A DNA stretch of 64,000 bases. It comes from Parapristionchus giblindavisi (lineage: Eukaryota; Nematoda; Chromadorea; Rhabditida; Diplogasteridae). Both the position numbers and the translations under genes were made by a program. Where the stretch lies: positions 1 through 64,000 of the forward strand of contig CALSFV010000010.1 in assembly GCA_943737045.1 (NCBI GenBank). Direction: 5' to 3'. The notes below the pieces were generated by a model, which saw nothing but the letters and a program-made list of their open reading frames with translations, did no database searches and was not told the origin of the DNA. How positions within the stretch are numbered: position 1 is the stretch's first letter; every line of letters begins with the position of its first letter. Of this stretch, positions 37,431 through 51,234 are shown in pieces.

Positions 37431-40400
37431 ACTCGATAAGTATCATTGACAATTAGACTTGTAACGAATTATTTTGTACCAAAAACAGAGAGTATTGAAA
37501 GATAAATTTACATATTGGCCGTACTGACCACTTTGAAATAGTCTATCTTATTCAGAATTTTTCGCTCTTTCATTTGGCATATGACACGATATGTTTCATT
37601 TTCATTTTCATATTTCTCAAGTTATCTTGATCATATCAGAGTAAATGCTACTTTTGTACTTCGGTCATTATAGCAGCAGGAAAATATTACAGCTCGACAT
37701 GACCTGAAGTGTGTCTCATTCAGAATTTTTTCCTCTTTCACATAGTATATTACTCGATAAGTATCATTGACAATTAGACTTGTAACGAATTATTTTGTAC
37801 CAAAAACAGAGAGTATTGAAAGATAAATTTACATATTGGCCGTACTGACCACTTTGAAATAGTCTATCTTATTCAGAATTTTTCGCTCTTTCATTTGGTA
37901 TATGACACGATAGGTTTCATTTTCATTTTCATATTTCTCAAGTTATCTTGATCATATCAGAGTAAAAGCTACTTTAGTACTTCGGTCATTATAGCAGCAG
38001 GAAATTATTACAGCTCGACATGACCAGAAGTGTGTCTCATTCAGAATTTTTTCCTCTTTCATATAGTATATTACTCGATAAGTATCATTGACAATTAGAC
38101 TTGTAACGAATTATTTTGTACCAAAAACAGAGAGTATTGAAAGATAAATTTACATATTGGCCGTACTGACCACTTTGAAATAGTCTATCTTATTCAGAAT
38201 TTTTCGCTCTTTCATTTGGTATATGACACGATAGGTTTCATTTTCATTTTCATATTTCTCAAGTTATCTTGATCATATCAGAGTAAAAGCTACTTTTGTA
38301 CTTCGGTCATTATAGCAGCAGGAAAATATTACAGCTCGACATGACCTGAAGTGTGTCTCATTCAGAATTTTTTCCTCTTTCACATAGTATATTACTCGAT
38401 AAGTATCATTGACAATTAGACTTGTAACGAATTATTTTGTACCAAAAACAGAGAGTATTGAAAGATAAATTTACATATTGGCCGTACTGACCACTTTGAA
38501 ATAGTCTATCTTATTCAGAATTTTTCGCTCTTTCATTTGGTATATGACACGATAGGTTTCATTTTCATTTTCATATTTCTCAAGTTATCTTGATCATATC
38601 AGAGCAAAAGCTACTTTTGTACTTCGGTCATTATAGCAGCAGGAAAATATTACAGCTCGACATGACCTGAAGTGTGTCTCATTCAGAATTTTTTCCTCTT
38701 TCACATAGTATATTACTCGATAATTATCATTGACAATTAGACTTGTAACGAATTATTTTGTACCAAAAACAGAGAGTATTGAAAGATAAATTTACATATT
38801 GGCCGTACTGACCACTTTGAAATAGTTTATCTTATTCAGAATTTTTCGCTCTTTCATTTGGTATATGACACGATAGGTTTCATTTTCATTTTCATATTTC
38901 TCAAGTTATCTTGATCAAATCAGAGTAAAAGCTACTTCTGTACTTCGGTCATTATAGCAGCAGTAAAATATTACAGCTCGACATGACCTGAAGTGTGTCT
39001 CATTCAGAATTTTTTCCTCTTTCACATAGTATATTACTCGATAATTATCATTGACAATTAGACTTGTAACGAATTATTTTGTACCAAAAACAGAGAGTAT
39101 TGAAAGATAAATTTACATATTGGCCGTACTGACCACTTTGAAATAGTTTATCTTATTCAGAATTTTTCGCTCTTTCATTTGGTATATGACACGATAGGTT
39201 TCATTTTCATTTTCATATTTCTCAAGTTATCTTGATCAAATCAGAGTAAAAGCTACTTCTGTACTTCGGTCATTATAGCAGCAGTAAAATATTACAGCTC
39301 GACATGACCTGAAGTGTGTCTCATTCAGAATTTTTCCTCTTTCACATAGTATATCACTCGATAAGTATCATTGACAATTAGACTTGTAGCGAATTATTTT
39401 GTACCAAAAACAGAGAGTATTGAAAGATAAATTTACATATTGGCCGTACTGACCACTTTGAAATAGTCTATCTTATTCAGAATTTTTCGCTCTTTCATTT
39501 GGTATATGACACGATAGGTTTCATTTTCATTTTCATATTTCTCAAGTTATCTTGATCATATCAGAGCAAAAGCTACTTTTGTACTTCGGTCATTATAGCA
39601 GCAGGAAAATATTACAGCTCGACATGACCTGAAGTGTGTCTCATTCAGAATTTTTTCCTCTTTCACATAGTATATTACTCGATAATTATCATTGACAATT
39701 AGACTTGTAACGAACTATTTTGTACCAAAAACAGAGAGTATTGAAAGATAAATTTACATATTGGCCGTACTGACCACTTTGAAATAGTTTATCTTATTCA
39801 GAATTTTTCGCTCTTTCATTTGGTATATGACACGATAGGTTTCATTTTCATTTTCATATTTCTCAAGTTATCTTGATCAAATCAGAGTAAAAGCTACTTC
39901 TGTACTTCGGTCATTATAGCAGCAGTAAAATATTACAGCTCGACATGACCTGAAGTGTGTCTCATTCAGAATTTTTTCCTCTTTCACATAGTATATCACT
40001 CGATAAGTATCATTGACAATTAGACTTGTAGCGAATTATTTTGTACCAAAAACAGAGAATATTGAAAGATAAATTTACATATTGGCCGTACTGACCACTT
40101 TGAAATAGTCTATCTTATTCAGAATTTTTCGCTCTTTCATTTGGTATATGACACGATAGGTTTCATTTTCATTTTCATATTTCTCAAGTTATCTTGATCA
40201 TATCAGAGCAAAAGCTACTTTTGTACTTCGGTCATTATAGCAGCAGGAAAATATTACAGCTCGACATGACCTGAAGTGTGTCTCATTCAGAATTTTTTCC
40301 TCTTTCACATAGTATATTACTCGATAAGTATCATTGACAATTAGACTTGTAACGAATTATTTTGTACCAAAAACAGAGAGTATTGAAAGATAAATTTACA

Positions 40401-40639
40401 TATTGGCCGTACTGACCACTTTGAAATAGTTTATCTTATTCAGAATTTTTCGCTCTTTCATTTGGTATATGACACGTTAGGATTCATTTTCATTTTCATA
40501 TTTCTCAAGTTATCTTGATCATATCAGAGCAAAAGCTACTTTTGTACTTCGGTCATTATAGCAGCAGGAAAATATTACAGCTCGACATGACCTGAAGTGT
40601 GTCTCATTCAGAATTTTTTCCTCTTTCACATAGTATATT
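37431..40639 (+). repeat. Type B block with short local amplifications
   Basis: Monomers 36789 + 37110 and 37431 + 37752 form a dimer ('cacgatatg'/'gtaaatgc' followed by 'ttcatatag'). Monomers 38715, 39036 and 39677 share 'gataattatc', and 39356 and 39998 share 'tgtagcgaatt', giving an alternating 642-bp pattern. Private changes include 'ggaaattatt' with 'gaccagaag' (37752), a 1-bp loss at about 39330, 'gaactatt' (39677) and 'cacgttaggattc' (40319). Confidence 0.78.
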
Positions 40640-41602
40640 ACTCGATAAGTATCATTGACAATTAGACTTGTAACGAATTATTTTGTACCAAAAACAGAGA
40701 GTATTGAAAGATAAATTTACATATTGGCCGTACTGACCACTTTGAAATAGTTTATCTTATTCAGAATTTTTCGCTCTTTCATTTGGTATATGACACGATA
40801 GGTTTCATTTTCATTTTCATATTTCTCAAGTTATCTTGATCAAATCAGAGTAAAAGCTACTTCTGTACTTCGGTCATTATAGCAGCAGTAAAATATTACA
40901 GCTCGACATGACCTGAAGTGTGTCTCATTCAGAATTTTTTCCTCTTTCACATAGTATATCACTCGATAAGTATCATTGACAATTAGACTTGTAACGAATT
41001 ATTTTGTACCAAAAACAGAGAGCATTGAAAGATAAATTTACATATTGGCCGTACTGACCACTTTGAAATAGTCTATCTTATTCAGAATTTTTCGCTCTTT
41101 CATTTGGTATATGACACGGTCGGTTTCATTTTCATTTTCATATTTCTCAAGTTATCTTGATCATATCAGAGCAAAAGCTACTTTTGTACTTCGGTCATTA
41201 TAGCAGCAGTAAAATATCACAGCTCGACATGACCTGAAGTGTGTCTCATTCAGAATTTTTTCCTCTTTCACATAGTATATCACTCGATAAGTATCATTGA
41301 TAATTAGACTTGTAGCGAATTATTTTGTACCAAAAACAGAGAGTATTGAAAGATAAATTTACATATTGGCCGTACTGACCACTTTGAAATAGTCTATCTT
41401 ATTCAGAATTTTTCGCTCTTTCATTTGGTATATGACACGATAGGTTTCATTTTCATTTTCATATTTCTCAAGTTATCTTGATCATATCAGAGCAAAAGCT
41501 ACTTTTGTACTTCGGTCATTATAGCAGCAGGAAAATATTACAGCTCGACATGACCTGAAGTGTGTCTCATTCAGAATTTTTTCCTCTTTCACATAGTATA
41601 TT
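40640..41602 (+). repeat. 963-bp trimer HOR, copy 1 (type B)
   Basis: Monomer 40640 ('gatcaaatc', 'cttctgtac'), 40961 ('gagcattg', 'cacggtcgg') and 41282 ('cattgataat', 'tgtagcgaatt') repeat in the same order 963 bp later. Confidence 0.9.
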
Positions 41603-42565
41603 ACTCGATAAGTATCATTGACAATTAGACTTGTAACGAATTATTTTGTACCAAAAACAGAGAGTATTGAAAGATAAATTTACATATTGGCCGTACTGAC
41701 CACTTTGAAATAGTTTATCTTATTCAGAATTTTTCGCTCTTTCATTTGGTATATGACACGATAGGTTTCATTTTCATTTTCATATTTCTCAAGTTATCTT
41801 GATCAAATCAGAGTAAAAGCTACTTCTGTACTTCGGTCATTATAGCAGCAGTAAAATATTACAGCTCGACATGACCTGAAGTGTGTCTCATTCAGAATTT
41901 TTTCCTCTTTCACATAGTATATCACTCGATAAGTATCATTGACAATTAGACTTGTAACGAATTATTTTGTACCAAAAACAGAGAGCATTGAAAGATAAAT
42001 TTACATATTGGCCGTACTGACCACTTTGAAATAGTCTATCTTATTCAGAATTTTTCGCTCTTTCATTTGGTATATGACACGGTCGGTTTCATTTTCATTT
42101 TCATATTTCTCAAGTTATCTTGATCATATCAGAGCAAAAGCTACTTTTGTACTTCGGTCATTATAGCAGCAGTAAAATATCACAGCTCGACATGACCTGA
42201 AGTGTGTCTCATTCAGAATTTTTTCCTCTTTCACATAGTATATCACTCGATAAGTATCATTGATAATTAGACTTGTAGCGAATTATTTTGTACCAAAAAC
42301 AGAGAGTATTGAAAGATAAATTTACATATTGGCCGTACTGACCACTTTGAAATAGTCTATCTTATTCAGAATTTTTCGCTCTTTCATTTGGTATATGACA
42401 CGATAGGTTTCATTTTCATTTTCATATTTCTCAAGTTATCTTGATCATATCAGAGCAAAAGCTACTTTTGTACTTCGGTCATTATAGCAGCAGGAAAATA
42501 TTACAGCTCGACATGACCTGAAGTGTGTCTCATTCAGAATTTTTTCCTCTTTCACATAGTATATC
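41603..42565 (+). repeat. 963-bp trimer HOR, copy 2 (type B)
   Basis: Monomers 41603, 41924 and 42245 match copy 1 in every diagnostic site I checked. The last monomer is duplicated once more at 42566 ('tgtagcgaatt', 'cattgataat'). Confidence 0.9.
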
Positions 42566-43850
42566 ACTCGATAAGTATCATTGATAATTAGACTTGTAGC
42601 GAATTATTTTGTACCAAAAACAGAGAGTATTGAAAGATAAATTTACATATTGGCCGTACTGACCACTTTGAAATAGTCTATCTTATTCAGAATTTTTCGC
42701 TCTTTCATTTGGTATATGACACGATAGGTTTCATTTTCATTTTCATATTTCTCAAGTTATCTTGATCATATCAGAGCAAAAGCTACTTTTGTACTTCGGT
42801 CATTATAGCAGCAGGAAAATATTACAGCTCGACATGACCTGAAGTGTGTCTCATTCAGAATTTTTTCCTCTTTCACATAGTATATTACTCGATAAGTATC
42901 ATTGACAATTAGACTTGTAACGAATTATTTTGTACCAAAAACAGAGAGTATTGAAAGATAAATTTACATATTGGCCGTACTGACCACTTTGAAATAGTCT
43001 ATCTTATTCAGAATTTTTCGCTCTTTCATTTGGTATATGACACGATAGGTTTCATTTTCATTTTCATATTTCTCAAGTTATCTTGATCAAATCAGAGTAA
43101 AAGCTACTTTTGTACTTCGGTCATTATAGCAGCAGGAAAATATTACAGCTCGACATGACCTGAAGTGTGTCTCATTCAGAATTTTTTCCCTCTTTCACAT
43201 AATATATTACTCGATAAGTATCATTGACAATTAGACTTGTAACGAATTATTTTGTACCAAAAACAGAGAGTATTGAAAGATAAATTTACATATTGGCCGT
43301 ACTGACCACTTTGAAATAGTTTATCTTATTCAGAATTTTTTGCTCTTTCATTTGGTATATGACACGATAGGTTTCATTTTCATTTTCATATTTCTCAAGT
43401 TATCTTGATCATATCAGAGTAAAAGCTACTTTTGTACTTCGGTCATTATAGCAGCAGGAAAATATTACAGCTCGACATGACCTGAAGTGTGTCTCATTCA
43501 GAATTTTTTCCTCTTTCACATAATATATTACTCGATAAGTATCATTGATAATTAGACTTGTAACGAATTATTTTGTACCAAAAACAGAGAGTATTGAAAG
43601 ATAAATTTACATATTGGCCGTACTGACCACTTTGAAATAGTCTATCTTATTCAGAATTTTTCGCTCTTTCATTTGGTATATGACACGATAGGTTTCATTT
43701 TCATTTTCATATTTCTCAAGTTATCTTGATCATATCAGAGTAAAAGCTACTTTTGTACTTCGGTCATTATAGCAGCAGGAAAATATTACAGCTCGACATG
43801 ACCTGAAGTGTGTCTCATTCAGAATTTTTTCCTCTTTCACATAATATATT
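42566..43850 (+). repeat. Type B monomers leading into the 'tttgctc' subfamily
   Basis: Monomer 42566 copies 42245. Monomer 42887 is 322 bp ('tttttccctc'), and 43209 is the first with 'gaattttttgctc' in place of 'gaatttttcgctc'. From here to 51 kb, 'cacataatat' endings and 'aggaaaatatt' dominate. Confidence 0.78.
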
Positions 43851-45778
43851 ACTCGATAAGTATCATTGACAATTAGACTTGTAACGAATTATTTTGTACC
43901 AAAAACAGAGAGTATTGAAAGATAAATTTACATATTGGCCGTACTGACCACTTTGAAATAGTTTATCTTATTCAGAATTTTTTGCTCTTTCATTTGGTAT
44001 ATGACACGATAGGTTTCATTTTCATTTTCATATTTCTCAAGTTATCTTGATCAAATCAGAGTAAAAGCTACTTCTGTACTTCGGTCATTATAGCAGCAGG
44101 AAAATATTACAGCTCGACATGACCTGAAGTGTGTCTCATTCAGAATTTTTTCCTCTTTCACATAGTATATTACTCGATAAGTATCATTGACAATTAGACT
44201 TGTAACGAATTATTTTGTACCAAAAACAGAGAGTATTGAAAGATAAATTTACATATTGGCCGTACTGACCACTTTGAAATAGTTTATCTTATTCAGAATT
44301 TTTCGCTCTTTCATTTGGTATATGACACGATAGGTTTCATTTTCATTTTCATATTTCTCAAGTTATCTTGATCATATCAGAGTAAAAGCTACTTTTGTAC
44401 TTCGGTCATTATAGCAGCAGGAAAATATTACAGCTCGACATGACCTGAAGTGTGTCTCATTCAGAATTTTTTCCTCTTTCACATAATATATTACTCGATA
44501 AGTATCATTGACAATTAGACTTGTAACGAATTATTTTGTACCAAAAACAGAGAGTATTGAAAGATAAATTTACATATTGGCCGTACTGACCACTTTGAAA
44601 TAGTTTATCTTATTCAGAATTTTTTGCTCTTTCATTTGGTATATGACACGATAGGTTTCATTTTCATTTTCATATTTCTCAAGTTATCTTGATCAAATCA
44701 GAGTAAAAGCTACTTCTGTACTTCGGTCATTATAGCAGCAGGAAAATATTACAGCTCGACATGACCTGAAGTGTGTCTCATTCAGAATTTTTTCCTCTTT
44801 CACATAGTATATTACTCGATAAGTATCATTGACAATTAGACTTGTAACGAATTATTTTGTACCAAAAACAGTAGAGTATTGAAAGATAAATTTACATATT
44901 GGCCGTACTGACCACTTTGAAATAGTTTATCTTATTCAGAATTTTTCGCTCTTTCATTTGGTATATGACACGATAGGTTTCATTTTCATTTTCATATTTC
45001 TCAAGTTATCTTGATCATATCAGAGTAAAAGCTACTTTTGTACTTCGGTCATTATAGCAGCAGGAAAATATTACAGCTCGACATGACCTGAAGTGTGTCT
45101 CATTCAGAATTTTTTCCTCTTTCACATAATATATTACTCGATAAGTATCATTGACAATTAGACTTGTAACGAATTATTTTGTACCAAAAACAGAGAGTAT
45201 TGAAAGATAAATTTACATATTGGCCGTACTGACCACTTTGAAATAGTTTATCTTATTCAGAATTTTTTGCTCTTTCATTTGGTATATGACACGATAGGTT
45301 TCATTTTCATTTTCATATTTCTCAAGTTATCTTGATCAAATCAGAGTAAAAGCTACTTCTGTACTTCGGTCATTATAGCAGCAGGAAAATATTACAGCTC
45401 GACATGACCTGAAGTGTGTCTCATTCAGAATTTTTTCCTCTTTCACATAGTATATTACTCGATAAGTATCATTGACAATTAGACTTGTAACGAATTATTT
45501 TGTACCAAAAACAGTAGAGTATTGAAAGATAAATTTACATATTGGCCGTACTGACCACTTTGAAATAGTTTATCTTATTCAGAATTTTTCGCTCTTTCAT
45601 TTGGTATATGACACGATAGGTTTCATTTTCATTTTCATATTTCTCAAGTTATCTTGATCATATCAGAGTAAAAGCTACTTTTGTACTTCGGTCATTATAG
45701 CAGCAGGAAAATATTACAGCTCGACATGACCTGAAGTGTGTCTCATTCAGAATTTTTTCCTCTTTCACATAATATATT
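43851..45778 (+). repeat. 642/643-bp dimer HOR, three copies
   Basis: The units start at 43851, 44493 and 45136. Each has a 'tttgctc' + 'gatcaaatc' + 'cttctgtac' monomer followed by a 'ttcgctc' + 'gatcatatc' monomer. The second monomer of units two and three carries a 1-bp insertion ('acagtagagtatt', about 44872 and 45515), absent from unit one, so unit three is a recent copy of unit two. Confidence 0.9.
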
Positions 45779-48700
45779 ACTCGATAAGTATCATTGATAA
45801 TTAGACTTGTAACGAATTATTTTGTACCAAAAACAGAGAGTATTGAAAGATAAATTTACATATTGGCCGTACTGACCACTTTGAAATAGTCTATCTTATT
45901 CAGAATTTTTCGCTCTTTCATTTGGTATATGAATGATAGGTTTCATTTTCATTTTCATATTTCTCAAGTTATCTTGATCAAATCAGAGTAAAAGCTACTT
46001 TTGTACTTCGGTCATTATAGCAGCAGGAAAATATTACAGCTCGACATGACCTGAAGTGTGTCTCATTCAGAATTTTTTCCTCTTTCACATAATATATTAC
46101 TCGATAAGTATCATTGACAATTAGACTTGTAACGAATTATTTTGTACCAAAAACAGAGAGTATTGAAAGATAAATTTACATATTGGCCGTACTGACCACT
46201 TTGAAATAGTTTATCTTATTCAGAATTTTTTGCTCTTTCATTTGGTATATGACACAATAGGTTTCATTTTCATTTTCATATTTCTCAAGTTATCTTGATC
46301 ATATCAGAGTAAAAGCTACTTTTGTACTTCGGTCATTATAGCAGCAGGAAAATATTACAGCTCGACATGACCTGAAGTGTGTCTCATTCAGAATTTTTTC
46401 CTCTTTCACATAATATATTACTCGATAAGTATCATTGATAATTAGACTTGTAACGAATTATTTTGTACCAAAAACAGAGAGTATTGAAAGATAAATTTAC
46501 ATATTGGCCGTACTGACCACTTTGAAATAGTCTATCTTATTCAGAATTTTTCGCTCTTTCATTTGGTATATGACACGATAGGTTTCATTTTCATTTTCAT
46601 ATTTCTCAAGTTATCTTGATCATATCAGAGTAAAAGCTACTTTTGTACTTCGGTCATTATAGCAGCAGGAAAATATTACAGCTCGACATGACCTGAAGTG
46701 TGTCTCATTCAGAATTTTTTCCTCTTTCACATAATATATTACTCGATAAGTATCATTGATAATTAGACTTGTAACGAATTATTTTGTACCAAAAACAGAG
46801 AGTATTGAAAGATAAATTTACATATTGGCCGTACTGACCACTTTGAAATAGTCTATCTTATTCAGAATTTTTCGCTCTTTCATTTGGTATATGACACGAT
46901 AGGTTTCATTTTCATTTTCATATTTCTCAAGTTATCTTGATCAAATCAGAGTAAAAGCTACTTTTGTACTTCGGTCATTATAGCAGCAGGAAAATATTAC
47001 AGCTCGACATGACCTGAAGTGTGTCTCATTCAGAATTTTTTCCTCTTTCACATAATATATTACTCGATAAGTATCATTGACAATTAGACTTGTAACGAAT
47101 TATTTTGTACCAAAAACAGAGAGTATTGAAAGATAAATTTACATATTGGCCGTACTGACCACTTTGAAATAGTTTATCTTATTCAGAATTTTTTGCTCTT
47201 TCATTTGGTATATGACACGATAGGTTTCATTTTCATTTTCATATTTCTCAAGTTATCTTGATCAAATCAGAGTAAAAGCTACTTCTGTATTTCGGTCATT
47301 ATAGCAGAAGTAAAATATTACAGCTCGACATGACCTGAAGTGTGTCTCATTCAGAATTTTTTCCTCTTTCACATAATATATTACTCGATAAGTATCATTG
47401 ATAATTAGACTTGTAACGAATTATTTTGTACCAAAAACAGAGAGTATTGAAAGATAAATTTACATATTGGCCGTACTGACCACTTTGAAATAGTCTATCT
47501 TATTCAGAATTTTTCGCTCTTTCATTTGGTATATGACACGATAGGTTTCATTTTCATTTTCATATTTCTCAAGTTATCTTGATCAAATCAGAGTAAAAGC
47601 TACTTTTGTACTTCGGTCATTATAGCAGCAGGAAAATATTACAGCTCGACATGACCTGAAGTGTGTCTCATTCAGAATTTTTTCCTCTTTCACATAATAT
47701 ATTACTCGATAAGTATCATTGACAATTAGACTTGTAACGAATTATTTTGTACCAAAAACAGAGAGTATTGAAAGATAAATTTACATATTGGCCGTACTGA
47801 CCACTTTGAAATAGTTTATCTTATTCAGAATTTTTTGCTCTTTCATTTGGTATATGACACGATAGGTTTCATTTTCATTTTCATATTTCTCAAGTTATCT
47901 TGATCAAATCAGAGTAAAAGCTACTTCTGTACTTCGGTCATTATAGCAGAAGTAAAATATTACAGCTCGACATGACCTGAAGTGTGTCTCATTCAGAATT
48001 TTTTCCTCTTTCACATAGTATATCACTCGATAAGTATCATTGACAATTAGACTTGTAACGAATTATTTTGTACCAAAAACAGAGAGTATTGAAAGATAAA
48101 TTTACATATTGGCCGTACTGACCACTTTGAAATAGTTTATCTTATTCAGAATTTTTCGCTCTTTCATTTGGTATATGACACGATAGGTTTCATTTTCATT
48201 TTCATATATCTCAAGTTATCTTGATCATATCAGAGTAAAAGCTACTTTTGTACTTCGGTCATTATAGCAGCAGGAAAATATTACAGCTCGACATGACCTG
48301 AAGTGTGTCTCATTCAGAATTTTTTCCTCTTTCACATAATATATTACTCGATAAGTATCATTGATAATTAGACTTGTAACGAATTATTTTGTACCAAAAA
48401 CAGAGAGTATTGAAAGATAAATTTACATATTGGCCGTACTGACCACTTTGAAATAGTCTATCTTATTCAGAATTTTTCGCTCTTTCATTTGGTATATGAC
48501 ACGATAGGTTTCATTTTCATTTTCATATTTCTCAAGTTATCTTGATCAAATCAGAGTAAAAGCTACTTTTGTACTTCGGTCATTATAGCAGCAGGAAAAT
48601 ATTACAGCTCGACATGACCTGAAGTGTGTCTCATTCAGATTTTTTTCCTCTTTCACATAATATATTACTCGATAAGTATCATTGACAATTAGACTTGTAA

Positions 48701-51234
48701 CGAATTATTTTGTACCAAAAACAGAGAGTATTGAAAGATAAATTTACATATTGGCCGTACTGACCACTTTGAAATAGTTTATCTTATTCAGAATTTTTTG
48801 CTCTTTCATTTGGTATATGACACGATAGGTTTCATTTTCATTTTCATATTTCTCAAGTTATCTTGATCATATCAGAGTAAAAGCTACTTTTGTACTTCGG
48901 TCATTATAGCAGCAGGAAAATATTACAGCTCGACATGACCTGAAGTGTGTCTCATTCAGAATTTTTTCCTCTTTCACATAATATATTACTCGATAAGTAT
49001 CATTGATAATTAGACTTGTAACGAATTATTTTGTACCAAAAACAGAGAGTATTGAAAGATAAATTTACATATTGGCCGTACTGACCACTTTGAAATAGTT
49101 TATCTTATTCAGAATTTTTTGCTCTTTCATTTGGTATATGACACGATAGGTTTCATTTTCATTTTCATATTTCTCAAGTTATCTTGATCATATCAGAGTA
49201 AAAGCTACTTTTGTACTTCGGTCATTATAGCAGCAGTAAAATATTACAGCTCGACATGACCTGAAGTGTGTCTCATTCAGAATTTTTTCCTCTTTCACAT
49301 AGTATATCACTCGATAAGTATCATTGACAATTAGACTTGTAACGAATTATTTTGTACCAAAAACAGAGAGTATTGAAAGATAAATTTACATATTGGCCGT
49401 ACTGACCACTTTGAAATAGTTTATCTTATTCAGAATTTTTTGCTCTTTCATTTGGTATATGACACGATAGGTTTCATTTTCATTTTCATATTTCTCAAGT
49501 TATCTTGATCATATCAGAGTAAAAGCTACTTTTGTACTTCGGTCATTATAGCAGCAGTAAAATATTACAGCTCGACATGACCTGAAGTGTGTCTCATTCA
49601 GAATTTTTTCCTCTTTCACATAGTATATCACTCGATAAGTATCATTGACAATTAGACTTGTAACGAATTATTTTGTACCAAAAACAGAGAGTATTGAAAG
49701 ATAAATTTACATATTGGCCGTACTGACCACTTTGAAATAGTTTATCTTATTCAGAATTTTTTGCTCTTTCATTTGGTATATGACACGATAGGTTTCATTT
49801 TCATTTTCATATTTCTCAAGTTATCTTGATCAAATCAGAGTAAAAGCTACTTCTGTACTTCGGTCATTATAGCAGCAGTAAAATATTACAGCTCGACATG
49901 ACCTGAAGTGTGTCTCATTCAGAATTTTTTCCTCTTTCACATAGTATATCACTCGATAAGTATCATTGACAATTAGACTTGTAACGAATTATTTTGTACC
50001 AAAAACAGAGAGTATTGAAAGATAAATTTACATATTGGCCGTACTGACCACTTTGAAATAGTTTATCTTATTCAGAATTTTTCGCTCTTTCATTTGGTAT
50101 ATGACACGATAGGTTTCATTTTCATTTTCATATTTCTCAAGTTATCTTGATCATATCAGAGTAAAAGCTACTTTTGTACTTCGGTCATTATAGCAGCAGG
50201 AAAATATTACAGCTCGACATGACCTGAAGTGTGTCTCATTCAGAATTTTTTCCTCTTTAACATAGTATATTTCTCGATTAGTATCATTGACAATTAGACT
50301 TGTAACGAATTATTTTGTACCAAAAACAGAGAGTATTGAAAGATAAATTTACATATTGGCCGTACTGACCACTTTGAAATAGTTTATCTTATTCAGAATT
50401 TTTCGCTCTTTCATTTGGTATATGACACGATAGGTTTCATTTTCATTTTCATATATCTCAAGTTATCTTGATCATATCAGAGTAAAAGCTACTTTTGTAC
50501 TTCGGTCATTATAGCAGCAGTAAAATATCACAGCTCGACATGACCTGAAGTGTGTCTCATTCAGAATTTTTTCCTCTTTCACATACTATATCACTCGATA
50601 AGTATCATTGACAATTAGACTTGTAACGAATTATTTTGTACCAAAAACAGAGAGTATTGAAAGATAAATTTACATATTGGCCGTACTGACCACTTTGAAA
50701 TAGTCTATCTTATTGAGAATTTTTCGCTCTTTCATTTGGTATATGACACGATAGGTTTCATTTTCATTTTCATATTTCTCAAGTTATCTTGATCATATCA
50801 GAGTAAAAGCTACTTTTGTACTTCTGTCATTATAGCAGCAGTAAAATATTACAGCTCGACATGACCTGAAGTGTGTCTCATTCAGAATTTTTTCCTCTTT
50901 CACATAGTATATCACTCGATAAGTATCATTGACAATTAGACTTGTAACGAATTATTTTGTACCAAAAACAGAGAGTATTGAAAGATAAATTTACATATTG
51001 GCCGTACTGACCACTTTGAAATAGTTTATCTTATTCAGAATTTTTTGCTCTTTCATTTGGTATATGACACGATAGGTTTCATTTTCATTTTCATATTTCT
51101 CAAGTTATCTTGATCAAATCAGAGTAAAAGCTACTTCTGTACTTCGGTCATTATAGCAGCAGTAAAATATTACAGCTCGACATGACCTGAAGTGTGTCTC
51201 ATTCAGAATTTTTTCCTCTTTCACATAGTATATC
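45779..51234 (+). repeat. Mixed 'tttgctc'/'ttcgctc' type B block with dimers
   Basis: A 642-bp dimer is repeated at 46741-47382 and 47383-48024, with 'agaagtaaaatatt' in the second monomers. Monomers 48988, 49309 and 49630 are a near-identical run with 'tttgctc'. 'catatatctc' marks 48025, 50272 and 51235. Private changes include 'atgaatgatagg' (45779, 320 bp), 'gacacaatagg' (46099), 'ctctttaaca' and 'ttctcgattag' (about 50257-50280), and 'attgagaat' with 'cttctgtcatt' (50593). Confidence 0.78.
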
